From positions 43,899,912-43,963,911 of the forward strand of contig OX579636.1 in assembly GCA_951230915.1 (NCBI GenBank): DNA of 64,000 nucleotides, written 5' to 3'. The position numbers and the translations under genes are program-made. Under the pieces are notes generated by a model. The model was not told where the DNA came from. It made no database searches and was given only the letters and a program-made list of their open reading frames with translations. The stretch comes from Antitrichia curtipendula. Taxonomy: Eukaryota > Streptophyta > Bryopsida > Hypnales > Leucodontaceae. Positions 11,657-24,329 of the stretch are shown here, in pieces; within the stretch, counting starts at the first letter, position 1; every line of letters begins with the position of its first letter.

Positions 11657-13984
11657 ACTATACCATAACAATCAATCAAGAAATGAGTATTTTAAATCTA
11701 CCCAAAAAATTATGAATTAAAAATACTAAATATATTAAAATTTTCTTTATCTTTAGATTTGATGAATGTTTTTTATTAACAAAAGTGAAATGAATAAATT
11801 GCAAGTCAATGAAGCAATTGTTGTTTTATAATCTTTTCTTAGGTTTTAGACAAGCTCTAAACATGGCTTCTTTTAGAGCCCATACAACAAAGATGGCAAG
11901 GCATTGGAAAGTAATTAAACTAATTTAGATTAAAAGATTTTGTCTTATTAATCATTTTTCTTGTTAAAAAATTTTGTCTTATATATAAGTGTTTATGGAG
12001 CACTTCCAAAGTAATTAATAGGTTAAGACTACTTTTAAGAAGAAAATTTTCAAAAAAAATTGCAAGTGTCAAAAAGCCATTAAATCCATGTAAAAAAAAT
12101 GTGATTGATCTATCATTGAAAAAATGATCGTTACCTTGTTTTCTACATTGTAATAAATTGGCAAAAAAGACTTATTTGAATTTTGCCACAAAGATCAAAT
12201 ATAGTTGTTTTTAAAAAAGTCAATCCCACCACAACAATGCTTGAAATTGCCATTTATATTGTATACTAAGTTTAAGTCAACTTGTGACAGTGAGGATAAT
12301 CAAGCTCTATTGCAAGCATCTATATTATTTGCTTCTAAATCCGTAAACCACAAAATTGAGACCGTTGTTCCTACTAAAGCTCCTAACGAGGATGAAGGCC
12401 CAAAACAAAGTAAGCAAGAAGAATTGTTTGCCCCTAGCAAGGAAACTAGGATACAAAAGCCCTTATGAAAAAATCATCATAGGTGAAAAAGCCCTTAGTA
12501 TTACAATCTTCAGAGGTGAATTTAAGTGCACTTTTTTTATATAATTATCATTGTTACATAGAAAGTTCCATCATACTTTATGTCTTGGTATATTCTATAA
12601 CTTATGCCAAATTTTTCTAATGTGTCTTAGTTGAATCACACATGACTTTATACTAACCCATCTTGTTTTCATTTAATTATAAATAATATTTTTAGTTCAA
12701 AATCTATAGCCAAAAATATACAACTTATTAGAAGTACAATAATTGCACAAAAAATAGACTTTTGTTCAAAATGACATTATATAGCCTAGACTTACATTAA
12801 TCTCATCTTATGTGCTTCATTTTTACATGCTTCGCAGGATTATTATGATGATGGCTCCTCTAGATCTACATACGTTTTTGGTCAACTTAGAACCCTCCAA
12901 TTTCAATAATTTTCTTAAGACAGTTTTGAAACTAACCTATCGAGGATGATAAAAATCAAACATGTCCTACAAAAGAATTTTGAGGAAATTATAGAAATAA
13001 AGAATCCATCTATTCATTGTGGAATCTTCATAATTTTTACTATCCACCTTTGTGATAGAAGTATGTCCTTACACGGTTAGTGCTCTAATTTTGAAGAGGT
13101 TTGATAAAGTTTTGTTATTAAAGCATGAGAATTATGAGAATTACAGAAATATTAAAAACTATATAATAATGACTAAACTTGACTATATCATTATTTTGTT
13201 GTATCAATGCATGTGACTAATTTATCAAAGTCACATTCTTTGTAAAATAATCAAATTAATATAGGTTGAAATCTTGTTGTATTATATTAGTTTGTACAAA
13301 AATTAAAATATGTATTTGATGCTAATTTTGTATGTAAAATTTATTTTGACAATTCAATGTAGATTGATTAGAAATCTTTGAATAGACTTAAGGTTTTAAG
13401 GTTTTACATAGTCTAAGGTATTTGTTATAAAATTGACCCCTATAAGTTCTTGACTATAATATGTACCTTTTGAACCTAAAAGAATCTAGAATACTCCTTC
13501 AATTGCCACCAAAGACCAATCAAATATTAAGATTGTTTGAAAATAAGAGCTATGTTCAAATGTTTGTAGAGTCATTTTTATATACAATTATTTTGTTATT
13601 AATTTTCTTGTAATACACATAAGTTGTAGATTTTAATTGGTTCATTTGTTGGAGATAAGATTTGAATTTAGAGTTATATTAGCATAAATTTTGAATCATA
13701 AAATACATGTCACATCACATGTAAATATTTTAAGAAATATAAAATCTATCACAATTAATTTGTACGAGATTTACTAGTTGTAGACCAAAGAATAAAGAGC
13801 TTTCTAGATATTACTAGAGTATTCAACATAAAACAATTGATGTCACTCTCTCGCACGAACTGAAGGAATGGATGAAATTCATCCGTTTTCACACTGACCT
13901 TGAAGAACTGATTGACCATTCATGAGCCACATTTTGGGAATATAAAGAGTAAATTTAGGGTTCCCTTCAAATGGTTCGAACGCA
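11657..13984. other. AT-rich intergenic region with a possible hydrophilic exon
   Basis: Very AT-rich. A short hydrophilic frame (12205-12468, +) encodes a Lys/Glu/Pro-rich peptide (for example APNEDEGPKQSKQEE). It could be a downstream exon of the cyclophilin gene if the donor-like site at 11652 is used, but nothing confirms this. The last 100 bases precede the Nudix gene. Otherwise I see no gene. Confidence 0.4.
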
Positions 13985-14904
13985 ATGACTGCGCTCCGCG
14001 CATTGCTCCAGCTTCCGAGGTCTTCTTTCAAAGCTACATGGCCACGGCGTGACTCGCCTTCCATTCCTCGTTCGGCACCAAGAAGCTTGAATTTTCGAGT
14101 TTCATCGCCTTCTGCTTGTCAGGTACACCGAGTCTCACCTTTGTCCTGCATGTCTGTCCTGCCATTGTTCTAATTTGTGTTCACATTTGCTTGGAATGTG
14201 TTCGTAGCTAGACGATGAATCTATCTGAGAAATTTGTGACTTGTTGAGATTCTTACTGGTAGATTGGAATTTGTGTCGAGGATCAGGGTGCTGGAGAGTT
14301 GAGGGAGCCGATTCAAAACCTCGGGGTCGGACGGAGTGCGAATCATCGCAAGTTAGGGTTGGAAATGGAAGTGCAAGTTGAAAAGACGTCTGTTGGAGCC
14401 CTCACGAACGGCGCAATGGACGATCAGAAACAGAGTCCGAAGCTTTTGACTCTGGTGATCATTAGGAAAGATGGGAAGGTCCTCCTTGGTATGAAGAAAC
14501 GGGGGTTTGGAACGGGTTATTACAATGGCTTCGGGGGAAAAGTGGAGGCCAACGAAACCATCGATGAGGCAGCTGTGCGAGAGCTTCAAGAGGAGTCCGG
14601 GGTTGTACCTCTGTCCATGGAAAAGCGAGGAGTGTTGACGTTCCATTTCGACGATAATCCACAGCCTTGGGAGGTGCATGTGTACCATGTCGGGGATTAT
14701 ACTGGGGAGCCTTGTGAGACGGAAGAGATGGCTCCAACGTGGTTTTCTCTCGCCGACATTCCCTATGACAAGATGTGGCAAGACGATCCGATCTGGTACC
14801 CAGAGTTTCTCCATGGTCGACTCTTCAAAGGCGAGTTTTATTTTCACAACACGCATACATTGGTCTCCCATTCTCTTCACACTCTACAGAATCTGGATGC
14901 CTGA
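13985..14904 (+). CDS. MTH1/NUDT1-type oxidised purine nucleotide hydrolase with organelle-like presequence, two exons
   Basis: Exons 13985-14122 and 14287-14904 join in phase 0 (CAG|GTACAC donor, ATCAG acceptor), giving 251 aa. Exon 1 encodes MTALRALLQLPRSSFKATWP and further Arg/Ser/Pro-rich sequence, like a mitochondrial or plastid presequence. The second exon holds a full Nudix box, GKVEANE-x7-RELQEESG, which binds catalytic Mg. The substrate-pocket residues of human MTH1 are conserved: MKKRGFG (Phe27), NGFGGK (Asn33) and KMWQDDP (Trp117, Asp119, Asp120). Enzymes of this type hydrolyse 8-oxo-dGTP and related oxidised purine triphosphates so they are not built into DNA. An internal ATG at 14365 (MEVQVEKTS) could give a cytosolic form. 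Angiosperm NUDX1 enzymes belong to a different Nudix subgroup, so an animal-like MTH1 in a plant-type genome is notable. Confidence 0.88.
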
Positions 14905-15440
14905 TTTACAGACCAGCCACTACCCGTTGAAATGATCGTTATGGAGAATCAACTGGAATTACTAGAGAATGGTGATCATGATGTGGTCCAAGCAGCTTAA
15001 ACCATTCCTTTTTAATTAGGTGCACATTTCTTCCCTCATTCAGCTTGGAGTAAAGGTGACCTTAGAGATAAGCAGCTACCACGCAGGGTTTTGTTTTGGT
15101 AGAAAACCGTACCCAACAGTTTTCAACATGCTGTTCCCAGACTAACAGTGCAATAGAAGGTGACAACATACGAAACGTGAACAAACAATGAACATATTTA
15201 CATTTCAGTGACTGAGAACGCATAGGTCATGTCTGAAACATGATTATCTGAAGTCGGAATACCCTGGCGGTGAGAGTATTTCGCTTCAGATTGCCCAGCT
15301 CTTTTGCAACCAGCTTTGAGTGTTGTCCTCACATGCTTACTCATTCGCACTTCTACATTGTGTCGCCACTGTAAAAATATAGTGATCGAAATCTTAACTT
15401 GATCGAATCCCAGGACAAAAAGGTTGAGGGTAGAACTGGC
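14905..15440. other. Convergent intergenic region between Nudix and LEA genes
   Basis: About 540 bases between two genes that face each other. It should contain both 3' UTRs. No ORF or repeat stands out. Confidence 0.5.
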
Positions 15441-16531
15441 TTAAGAGGTGACGACGTCCTCCTTCCCCAGTCGTTGCTGTTTGTCTCCTGTGTCTTTGAT
15501 GCTTTCACCAGCTCCTTTCACAGTGTCGCCCACTTTGTCGGCCGTCTCACTCTCTGTTGAGCTTTTCACGGCCTCGCCTGCATCCTTCACTTTCTCTCCC
15601 ACCTTGCTCACAGCTTGCTTCGCCTTGTCTTTGACCCCTGGCGCTGGGCCACCCTCAGGCTCCCCCAATTCCTCTCGCACCTGGGAATCAACCTGCTTTT
15701 CTTCTTCAATGTCGCCTTTAGTTGCAAAGCCTCGCGGATACCCTGCATGGCGTATCACTTCCCGACCATCAATAAAGAAGCGACAACAAATACAAGATCT
15801 ACAAGTTTAAAAATGCAAAAGAGTTTTCGTGAGGCTTCGATAGAGAATGTCAACTTCCGAAAGTATAGAAACAGTTTGTCCTGCTTAAGGTTCAAAGTCG
15901 CATTGTTTTCAGAAAGAGCAATTGGCAATATGATGAGAAGACTCTGTTTTTGACGATTGCATGACGACACTTGAACCCTAATGGAATTTGTGGCCGGCAC
16001 ATGGAGGAAGCGTTTTAAGCGCGAAAAACGTCTCAAATCATACCCTCATGGATCTCCCCAAATACCAATTCCCAGCAATCCACCTTGCGACTGCCGTAAA
16101 ATCACATGGAATTACAATTATTTTCTGGCGCTTACGCACCTCAAATTTCTAGGAACATCATAGTGTATCAATTTCTCTCGCTCCTTGCGATCCAATCTTC
16201 AGACTCTTAGCTAATCAAGCACAAGTTCACAATTAAAATTACAGAAGTTAGTTGTGAAGCCAGGGGCACCATAACTCACAACAGACATGCCCTAAATTAT
16301 TCACGGAGCACAGGATGACAAAACCATACCTGATGACATATTCCGGCACCATGCTGGATAAGTCACACCAAAATCCTCCCAAGCCATTGCTGCCGGCACC
16401 ACATTTTGCACGGAGGTCGACTGGCTTCGGTTCAGCCCTGCCTGCGCACTAGTTCGAAACCCCGCCACACGCATACGATTCGTCACAATCTGCACAATTT
16501 GTGCCCTTGCCGTCCTCCCAGTGGCCGCCAT
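15441..16531 (-). CDS. Mitochondrial-type LEA-like protein, two exons
   Basis: On the minus strand, exon 1 is 16531-16330 and exon 2 is 15757-15441, joined in phase 1 (CAG|GTATGG donor), giving 172 aa. The N-terminus MAATGRTARAQIVQIVTNRM is basic and hydroxylated, and a RGFATKGD motif follows the exon junction, as in plant mitochondrial LEA/stress proteins where RxFxT marks presequence cleavage. The second half is hydrophilic and repetitive with amphipathic-helix units (VKDKAKQAVSKVGEKVKDAG, ADKVGDTVKGAGESIKDTG), the pattern of LEA group 3/LEA_4 proteins. Such proteins are disordered in water and fold into helices on drying, protecting membranes and enzymes. The gene converges on the Nudix gene and is divergent from the subtilase. 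An additional small exon in the 572-base intron cannot be excluded. Confidence 0.7.
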
Positions 16532-17424
16532 TGCATGTATATCTCACAATCTGTAGACAAAGAAGGAAACACTAAACCACGCTCCTAAAAAACTCGTCCA
16601 AAATCTCAAATTCTAATCCAAAATGCCGGAGAAGGCCCCCCCCCCGAAAGCGCAATTGTGATCACGAGACTCCCGAATGTTCACAAAGGTTTGCAGAATT
16701 GCAAAATTGAAGGCAAATGCAAAAACCTCGACAGGTTCGATCATTCATGGAAGGCGGGGCCACTAAACCAAAGCTTTCCCAGAATTTGCTGCAATGAAGA
16801 AGCTCCTTTGTTTGTGCAATCGCTACGTGATGACGGAGTCGACGATTTGTGTAGGAAACCATGCAAGGGACACATCGCAGCCTAGTGGCAGAGGTCACGT
16901 GGCGGATCATGCGTCGTCCACGCCGCTTCACTACGGGAGGGTCCTCATCAGCGTGTGACGTGGCAAGTAATCATGTGCAGAGTTGGTCCCGCCATTTTCA
17001 CATTGCTACTGTAATCATATTGCTAAGATAAAGTTGTTGAGATCGTCCGTTGGTTAAGACGGACGGATTCCATCCAAAGATTTCATCCTCCATGTGGATG
17101 AACGGAACCGAACCTGCCGATGTCCGGATCCAGGGACACCAGACGACGGTTGGCCCGGACTCCTTGGTCCAATCCCGGGTCCTTTGGCATGCACGCCCGC
17201 GAGCTCAAGATCTGTCTGACCAGTGATTTCTTTCTGCCAAGTGGGTTCGTCATCATCATCTCCAACAATCAAGAACAATTTTGATTTTCTGTTGAATGTT
17301 GCCCATCTTCTTGGCAAGAAAAGCGATTGGAGGCCATGGGAGTGTTTGTGTGTATGTTTCCAGTTCCCAATGCAGCTGGAAAGCAAGGAGTTTCATTCGG
17401 AGGACTCAGAATCGTGCTGTGACG
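16532..17424. promoter_or_regulatory. Bidirectional intergenic region between LEA and subtilase genes
   Basis: About 890 bases separate two divergently transcribed start codons, so both promoters must lie here. It contains a run of ten C (16636-16645) and a small hairpin, CGTCCG/CGGACG, near 17046-17067. Several short frames cover it, but none looks coding. Element-level regulatory calls are not possible from sequence alone. Confidence 0.5.
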
Positions 17425-20400
17425 ATGAAGAGAGGCTCTTCGGAAATGGATTTTCGAGCGGGAGTGGCTTTAGGGCTAACAATCTTCAGCTTGGCTATGG
17501 CGGCTATGGCGGCGACGGCGGGCGTAGTGATGGCATCCCCAGCGGTGTACGTGGTGCGTGTCAGAGGCTCTCCCTTGTCTGCTTTCCGAGGCTCTCCCGA
17601 CTTGCATTTCAGTTCTACTGCGCACGCCGCTCCGGGGTCCCACCGACCTGATTTCTCGAGGTCTGCTTCTATCCCCTCCCTGATTCGTGTTGTTGCACAA
17701 AATTGTTGGTAAGCCGTGTTCTTGTTTTACCAAAACCCTTAGACCTGATCTCGTTTCTTCTTGATCGATTCCTGTTAGCAGCAACTCACTCTTTCTATTA
17801 ACACTTGATGTCCGTAAAATCAGACTGCTACATATGTTGAATGATTTAAGCGACGGAAATGGTGTCCTGTACCTTAGTGGATGCCAAAGTCGATTGATGG
17901 CGCTTTCCCTGTTGAATGTGTGCATGATGAAGTGAAGCAGCCCATGCGTACGCAGAGCATTTGAGAGGTCGCCACGACATGGTGCTGGAAGAAGCGTTAG
18001 AGAGCGGTAGTTTTCAGAAGCTCTACAGCTACACCACGGTGCTCAATGCCTTCACTGTCAAGCTCACAGAGCATGACCAGGTCTCTCATCTTTCTCCCTT
18101 TTTCCAAAACTTCTTGAAACAACGTCAAAGAGCTCAACGTTAGCGTATCTACTCGCGAAAGCGTCCAAATGCGCACTTGAGCATGGTTTTCTTCTATTAA
18201 ACTAACTTCAATTTTGTTAGCCATTGACAGAGGATTCAAACAAGTATTTTGAAACAATGCATGAATAAACTATTAATTTTCAAAACTGTACTGATCATGG
18301 GCGAAACCAAATGGGCCTCTCGCATGTTCAAACAGTGTTCACTTCAAGCAGAAATCTATATAAGGGTCACTTCTGGGTACAGGTTGCAATTATTAGTGCT
18401 TACCTCATCTCATGCTTAGCAGAAAATTGCCATTTGTCTGGAAGTTGGAAAGTGAAACTTCAGAATCAAGACAGCTGAACCTCCTTCATTTCCCTGCAGG
18501 CCAAACTGCTTGAATCCCATCCTGACGTGGTATCAGTAGAGCGGGATCAATTGCTGAAGAAAACAACCACACATACCCCTCAGTTCCTGAACCTGCCCAA
18601 GGGAGCCTGGCCCCTGTTGAACGGACCCGAGAACGCCGGGGAGGGCATGGTCATCGGCATGCTGGATACGGGGATTGATCCCACTCACATGAGCTTCGGA
18701 GACACCAAGCTATGGTCCAAGCCGTACGATCACTTGAGTAAGTGGAAAGGGGGTTGTCAGGTGGTGGAAGGAAACTTCCCAGCCGGCTCTTGCAATGGCA
18801 AAGTGATCGGGGCCAAATACTTCTCCAGGGGAATCATGGCTGCAGATCTGTTCAATGAAACCTACGACTTCGCGTCGCCCTTCGATGGAGACGGACACGG
18901 CACGTCAGTTTTACACAATCTCACAGCCATATGAATTCTCCCTTTGATTAGAACTAACTAAGAACACGAGGTCAAATTCGAGCTTCTGGGTCCTGTATGG
19001 GTATGCATTAAAAATACTGGAGATGATCACATAAAATTACACTTCAAGTCGAATCTGTTGATGTGGGTGTACATGACCATGAGTACATTGCAGACACACA
19101 AGTTCGATAGCCGCTGGCAGCCCGGGAGTACCAGTTGTGGTGAAAGGATACAACTACGGCACTGCCAGTGGCATTGCCCCGCGTGCTCGGTAAACATAGC
19201 AGCTGACTCTCGTCGATCTGTCTGGGTTGTTGTTTCTTATGTACACAATTGAAATATATTTTCCAGTTGCTAATACTCAACCTCCTTAAGTTTCATGTAA
19301 CTTACAGGATGGTCATTATTTGGCAGGATAGCGATATACAAAGTAATTTACCGAGATGGCGGATTTCTGTCGGACGTGCTGGCTGGCTTGGATCAGGTAC
19401 ACCCACTCTATGGTCAATTTCTGCTTTCGATAATCCCGCACTAAAACTATGAATCGTCTCTCATCGCTTCATAGAGAATTTTAATACACTCCAGCAGAGG
19501 CAGGTGACGTCACTTCCACCAGGCCTGACTGGCACGAATATTAAAAAAAATCCTTCTAATACGCCATTTCACGGGCTCCAAAGCAACAGCAACCAAAAGA
19601 ACTGAAGAACACTTGCTCTTCGTTGCCATGTCGCTTTTTAAATGCCACAAAAGGAAGTCCTATTCATATCCAAATGGAAAATTAAAGAGTCTCCTCAATC
19701 TTTCTTGTTGATTGTTTAGTGCGATAATCACTTACTCTAGGAGACCAATGAGAAACATCTACTTCAGTGCTTTCCTTCTAGTGCCTCATAGTATGTCGGC
19801 CTTTGGTTTGCGTGCAGGCAACCCATGATGGTGTGGATGTTGTGAGCATTTCCCTGGGATCCATCAACAGCGCCACGGGTGTGCCCTGTCTCAACAGCTT
19901 CGATGTGGCTCTTCTCTTTGCGGTGTCGACTGGCGTCGTTGTAGTTCATGCTGCTGGAAATTCGGGACCCTACCCCTCCACCATGAATTCGTATGGCCCG
20001 TGGGTTGTCTCTGTGGGCGCCAGCTTGAGTGACCGGGCCTACGAGAATCATGTCACTACAAGGAACAATCACGATTACATTGGAACAGGATTCTCTGGTA
20101 AGATTATTTTCCTGCTCGGATCAAAAAGTCATGAACCCCTAAAACCCAGATTAGACCTCTGCCAGCTTTATTTTGCAGCTTTGTGTAGGTCATATGAAGA
20201 CTATCTGTCGTCCAATTTTTACTCATAAATGCTTCGACCAATACATGCAACGTTCTTCGTTAATTCTGGTGACATAAACTTTGTACTATACTTTACACAA
20301 TGTGATTATTTGAATTGGTCATTTCCAATCCATGAATTCTTGGTGGTTTAGGGGTTGATTGTACAGTGCCTGATTATACTTACCCGCTATGATTGTCACC

Positions 20401-23103
20401 CTGCAGCTGGAACTCCAGAGCCGTTCTGGTACCACCTGATATATGCAGAAGATGCATTGAACAACGACACCGAAGGATTGGATGCCGAGTTTTACTCATA
20501 CTGCCAGAACCCGGCTCCGTTCAATGCCACCCTTGTCCGCAACAAGGTCCTCATGTGCAACTTCGTGGAGTATTCCGGAGGAAGCGCAGCCGCGGAGTTT
20601 GAGAATGCAGTCAAAGCTGCCAAAAGCTTGAAAGCTGCCGGCCTCATCATGCTCAACAAAGCTTCCTTGCTGAGTATGAAGCTGCAGCGTGTGTCCATGG
20701 ACCCCATTCCGTACTCCATCCCAACTGCCTTCATCCCAGATTCGGATGCGGCTTCCGTAAGACTCCACACTTTGTCCACTGAATCAATTTGTAAACGCTC
20801 TATCTCTCATTCCTACATTCAGAAAGAATCGCAATTCACTTAAAATTCTTGAAACACCCTCCTAACACCTAGGGTTCACCTGCTAATTTAAGGAAGACTC
20901 AAGGTGTCCATTTGCCCTAATCCCCTAATATCTTCTTTCTTTGACACACAATCATCTTGAGATCAAGCATTTTGGAGGATGGTATGCAAGTATGTAAGAA
21001 TTGATTTATTTGGAGCTGAAAATCCACTTGCAATAATCAAGCATAGCAGAAAAAGAGAGGTGAATTTTATCATGTATAGTACCCTGAGTTGTGCATTGTT
21101 GGAAATTGCAGGAGCTCCTGGACTTCTACAACACAAGGACCAAGCGAGACGACGACGGCAACATTGTTCAGTTCCGAGCCCGCGTGAAGATGAATGATTC
21201 AAGGCAAGCCTTGTTCAAGGTCGAAGCACCTCGCGTCACCTCGTTTTCCTCGAGAGGACCTGTTTATGCGAACACCATCACGTCCGTCGTTGCAGATCTG
21301 TTAAAACCTGACCTGGTGGCGCCTGGCAACGAAATCTGGGGCGCCTGGGCTCAAAGTGGAATCGACGTCGCCGGCTTCGTTGGTATGGCACCCCTCGCAT
21401 TTGATTGTAACAACCGTTTCAATGGCACCTGCAATGTCGCAATTCTCTTCAGAAAAGCATCAGCTCCGTAGCCTTGTTCCTGAAATCCCTAGATACCAGA
21501 TTTGTTTTGGTGCATTAGATTGCAGAATTGATGAAAGCTCACCAGACTGATATGGCGATTCCAGGAGAAAGCTTTGCGATGATATCAGGGACGAGTATGG
21601 CGACGCCCCACGTAGCCGGCGTGGTGGCGCTTGTGAAACAGAAGAACCCAACATGGAGTGCATCAGCCATCCACTCCGCTCTTCAAACCACGGCCAGCAC
21701 CGTCGACAAGTGGAACAACAGCATCATGGCCGAGCAGCCCTCGGCAAGCCCCACGACCACCTCCCTGGGACCCGCATCGCCGTTCGACATGGGCAGCGGA
21801 TTTGTGAATGTCACCGCTGCCATGGACCCGGGCCTCGTCTTCGAAAGAGGTAACAAGCCACGACATCGCAACTGTCTCTACTCCTTACACAATTCTATAA
21901 TCTTCATCTCTGTATCCATATAATCGTCCCTACAATCTCTCGTATGATCCTTACTAACTGAAATTTTCAAAAGGCCAATTCGACAACTTATAATGATCAC
22001 ATGTCACAAATATGTTATGACAAGAATTTCATTCTTTCGAGATGACATCAAACAAGTTACAATAGTTTTCATTCTACAACTTCAAAGCATCCCTTTGTCT
22101 CTCCCAAGGCAGAGACAGCGAAACCCTCAAAACCCTCCCCACAAATCGAAACCCGACGAAATGAGTACCTTCAATTCCTTCCAATTGGCGGTATTCCTTA
22201 CGCCATTTTGTCATTGCCATTAGCGTACTATCCCCATAGATATGCAAATTAGCAAGAAAATTGGATTTCATCCACAACAATGTGCATCCCCGAAGCTAGT
22301 TTTTTTAACCCCTCCCGACTCCCTGAATCGTTTCAAACTCGTCCTTACTTGAGAGTTTAATCTAAGGTCTCCATTCACTATATAGGTGCACTTTGAACCT
22401 TTCCCTACAACAAAAAACAATCTAGAAACTCGCCTCCACCAAAAATTTTGCACATTCATTTTGTGTTACTTAGCTCCAAAACAATTGCAGAAAACAAACC
22501 GTCAATAGATCAAGTAAATATTTCGCAAGTAGCCCAATCCAAAAGCTCACCTGTAAGGTCCATGCCATGGAGCCTCTAACGTACTGTATGGTCAATGGAG
22601 CCTCTACCTCACTGCGCCAATTCAATAGAATTACGGCCATTTCACGTGGAGTCCTAACGTACGCTCCATTTCGGTACGGATCAGATTTCCAGGACTACGT
22701 GAACTTCCTGTGCACGCTGCCCGGCGTGGACGCGAACACCGTGCAAGACTCCACAGGCGCCACTTGCGAGCAACGCCTCGGCGCTCGTTCGTCCGACCTG
22801 AACCTGCCGTCCATCACGGTGGCCAACTTGGTGGGCCATCGCGAGGTGAAGCGGACGCTGCGGAGCGTCGGAGGGGAGCAAGCGGAGGCTTACAAAGTGT
22901 CCATCACAGCGCCCACGGGCGTGGACGTGAAAGTGCGGCCGATGTCGTTTGAGGTGCGAGCAGGCGAGAGCATCGTGGTGGTGGTGACGCTGCAGGCGAC
23001 GCAGACGACGGGCGCGTTCACATTCGGGGCGCTACTCTGGCGCGGCGACAAAGGCCATGCGGTGCGTGTGCCGCTGGCAGTGCTCGTGGGCGAAGTCATG
23101 TAA
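17425..23103 (+). CDS. Secreted subtilisin-like serine protease (subtilase, SBT2-like), ten exons
   Basis: Exons: 17425-17660 (or to 17708), 17933-18080, 18500-18903, 19094-19189, 19327-19396, 19818-20097, 20407-20756, 21112-21382, 21526-21849, 22685-23103; all phases close, giving about 865 aa (881 with the longer exon 1). A hydrophobic signal-type segment (GVALGLTIFSLAMAAMAA) comes first, then an Inhibitor I9 prodomain (YSYTTVLNAFTVKL), then the peptidase S8 domain. The catalytic set is complete: Asp in MLDTGID (about residue 184), His in DGDGHGTH (about 261), oxyanion Asn in HAAGNSGP (about 366) and Ser in SGTSMATPH (about 642). A protease-associated-like insert lies between Asn and Ser, and a Fn3-like C-terminal domain ends near VRVPLAVLVGEVM. 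It probably acts in the apoplast. The exact end of exon 1 is the weakest point; donors at 17661 and 17709 both keep the frame. Confidence 0.92.
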
Positions 23104-23123
23104 CGTAGACGGGCGGCGAGATT

Positions 23124-23602
23124 GTGAGCGAGATTCGCACCGACACTCTCCTGTGACCTGTAGGTGGTGTTAATGCAGAGTACGTGGGTACACGTTGAAA
23201 TTTTTCTTTATAATTCTATTTTGATGCACAAAGTGATCGAAGCATGTCGTTCAATTGCAAGAATGCGAGGCAAGGAATGGAAGTACACAACACGCACCTC
23301 ATGACTTTTGAATTTTATGTCAACGTCGAAAGGAAAGAAGCACAGAGGTAAAGCTCTGTGGATGGGAGGGCTGGATAGATCGTGAGCGAGATTCGCACCG
23401 ACACTCTCGGACGATCTGTCGGTGATGTTATTGGGGAGGGGGGCTGGTTTACATTGAAACTTTGCTTTTATATTTAATCTTGATGCACAAATTGAATCAA
23501 ATTGTTCTATTGCAAGGTTAGGAAACAAAGTACGCACCAACCGCCTCATGACTTTCGAATTTTTATGTCAACATTGAAAGGAAAGGAGCACAGAGGTCAG
23601 CT
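23124..23602. repeat. Tandem duplication of about 250 bp just after the subtilase
   Basis: Two diverged head-to-tail copies start with GTGAGCGAGATTCGCACCGA at 23124 and 23382 and share the block CTCATGACTTTYGAATTTT, ending at CACAGAGGT. The first copy begins about 20 bases after the stop codon, so the duplication probably lies in the 3' UTR. Small indels separate the copies. Confidence 0.8.
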
Positions 23603-24329
23603 GTCGGTTTGATTTTTTCGGACCAATCAGATCGGACGCCTGTGCACGGGCGTCCCCCGAAAATTGGGCTTCATTGCTTTGCTATATGTTTCCCCCATTT
23701 GTGTTGTCGGTGAAATCAGTCCGTCGAATTAAGATTAAGGGAGCAGCACCCATAACCGTTAATTTAAGGTTTGGGATATGATGTTTACTACCTAATAGAC
23801 ATCCAACAAATTATTGGACCCTACTAGCAAGAGTTAAATAATTTCGGTGCATTTTCAAATGTATTATTTGGACAATGTAAGAATAAGTTGTGAATTTTTA
23901 AAGAGTCAACTATACATGCACCTAATACCAACACTAGGGTGTGATATTTAGATGTAATACAACCTTGTAATCACATCTATTCACTTCCCAAGATTTTACA
24001 GGTAATGGTTATATGTATTGCTACCTTATATCATCCTCAATATACATGATAGAGAGGCCTGGCATATCAAGTACTTTGGGATGATTAATATGGATGATAA
24101 TGCAAGATTATTGTCATTAGAAGTAAATAGCAATAAAAATTTGTCTAAAATAACCACAATTTTTTTTGAAACTGGACTTAGGACAATCAAAATACTCTCC
24201 AAATTAGGACCGTCTTAAATGTGCAGTTGGAAGCTAGTGAAGCCCATTGCGAAGCAGTGGAATGGGAATCCAGTTTTTCAAGAACTTCTATTCTACCACT
24301 GATCTATAGGCTTCACCGGACCTCAACTC

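Noticed and set aside
12205..12468. Separate gene encoding an 87-aa hydrophilic protein
   Set aside because: No ATG context, family match or splice evidence; kept only as a possible downstream exon of the cyclophilin ORF.
17046..17067. Possible tRNA fragment (TTGGTTAAGACGG looks like a D-arm)
   Set aside because: Only a six-base stem CGTCCG/CGGACG is present; no anticodon arm, T-arm or acceptor stem follows.
20492..20779. Minus-strand frames of 90-95 aa within the subtilase
   Set aside because: They lie opposite the exon encoding the protease-associated-like insert and have no independent support.
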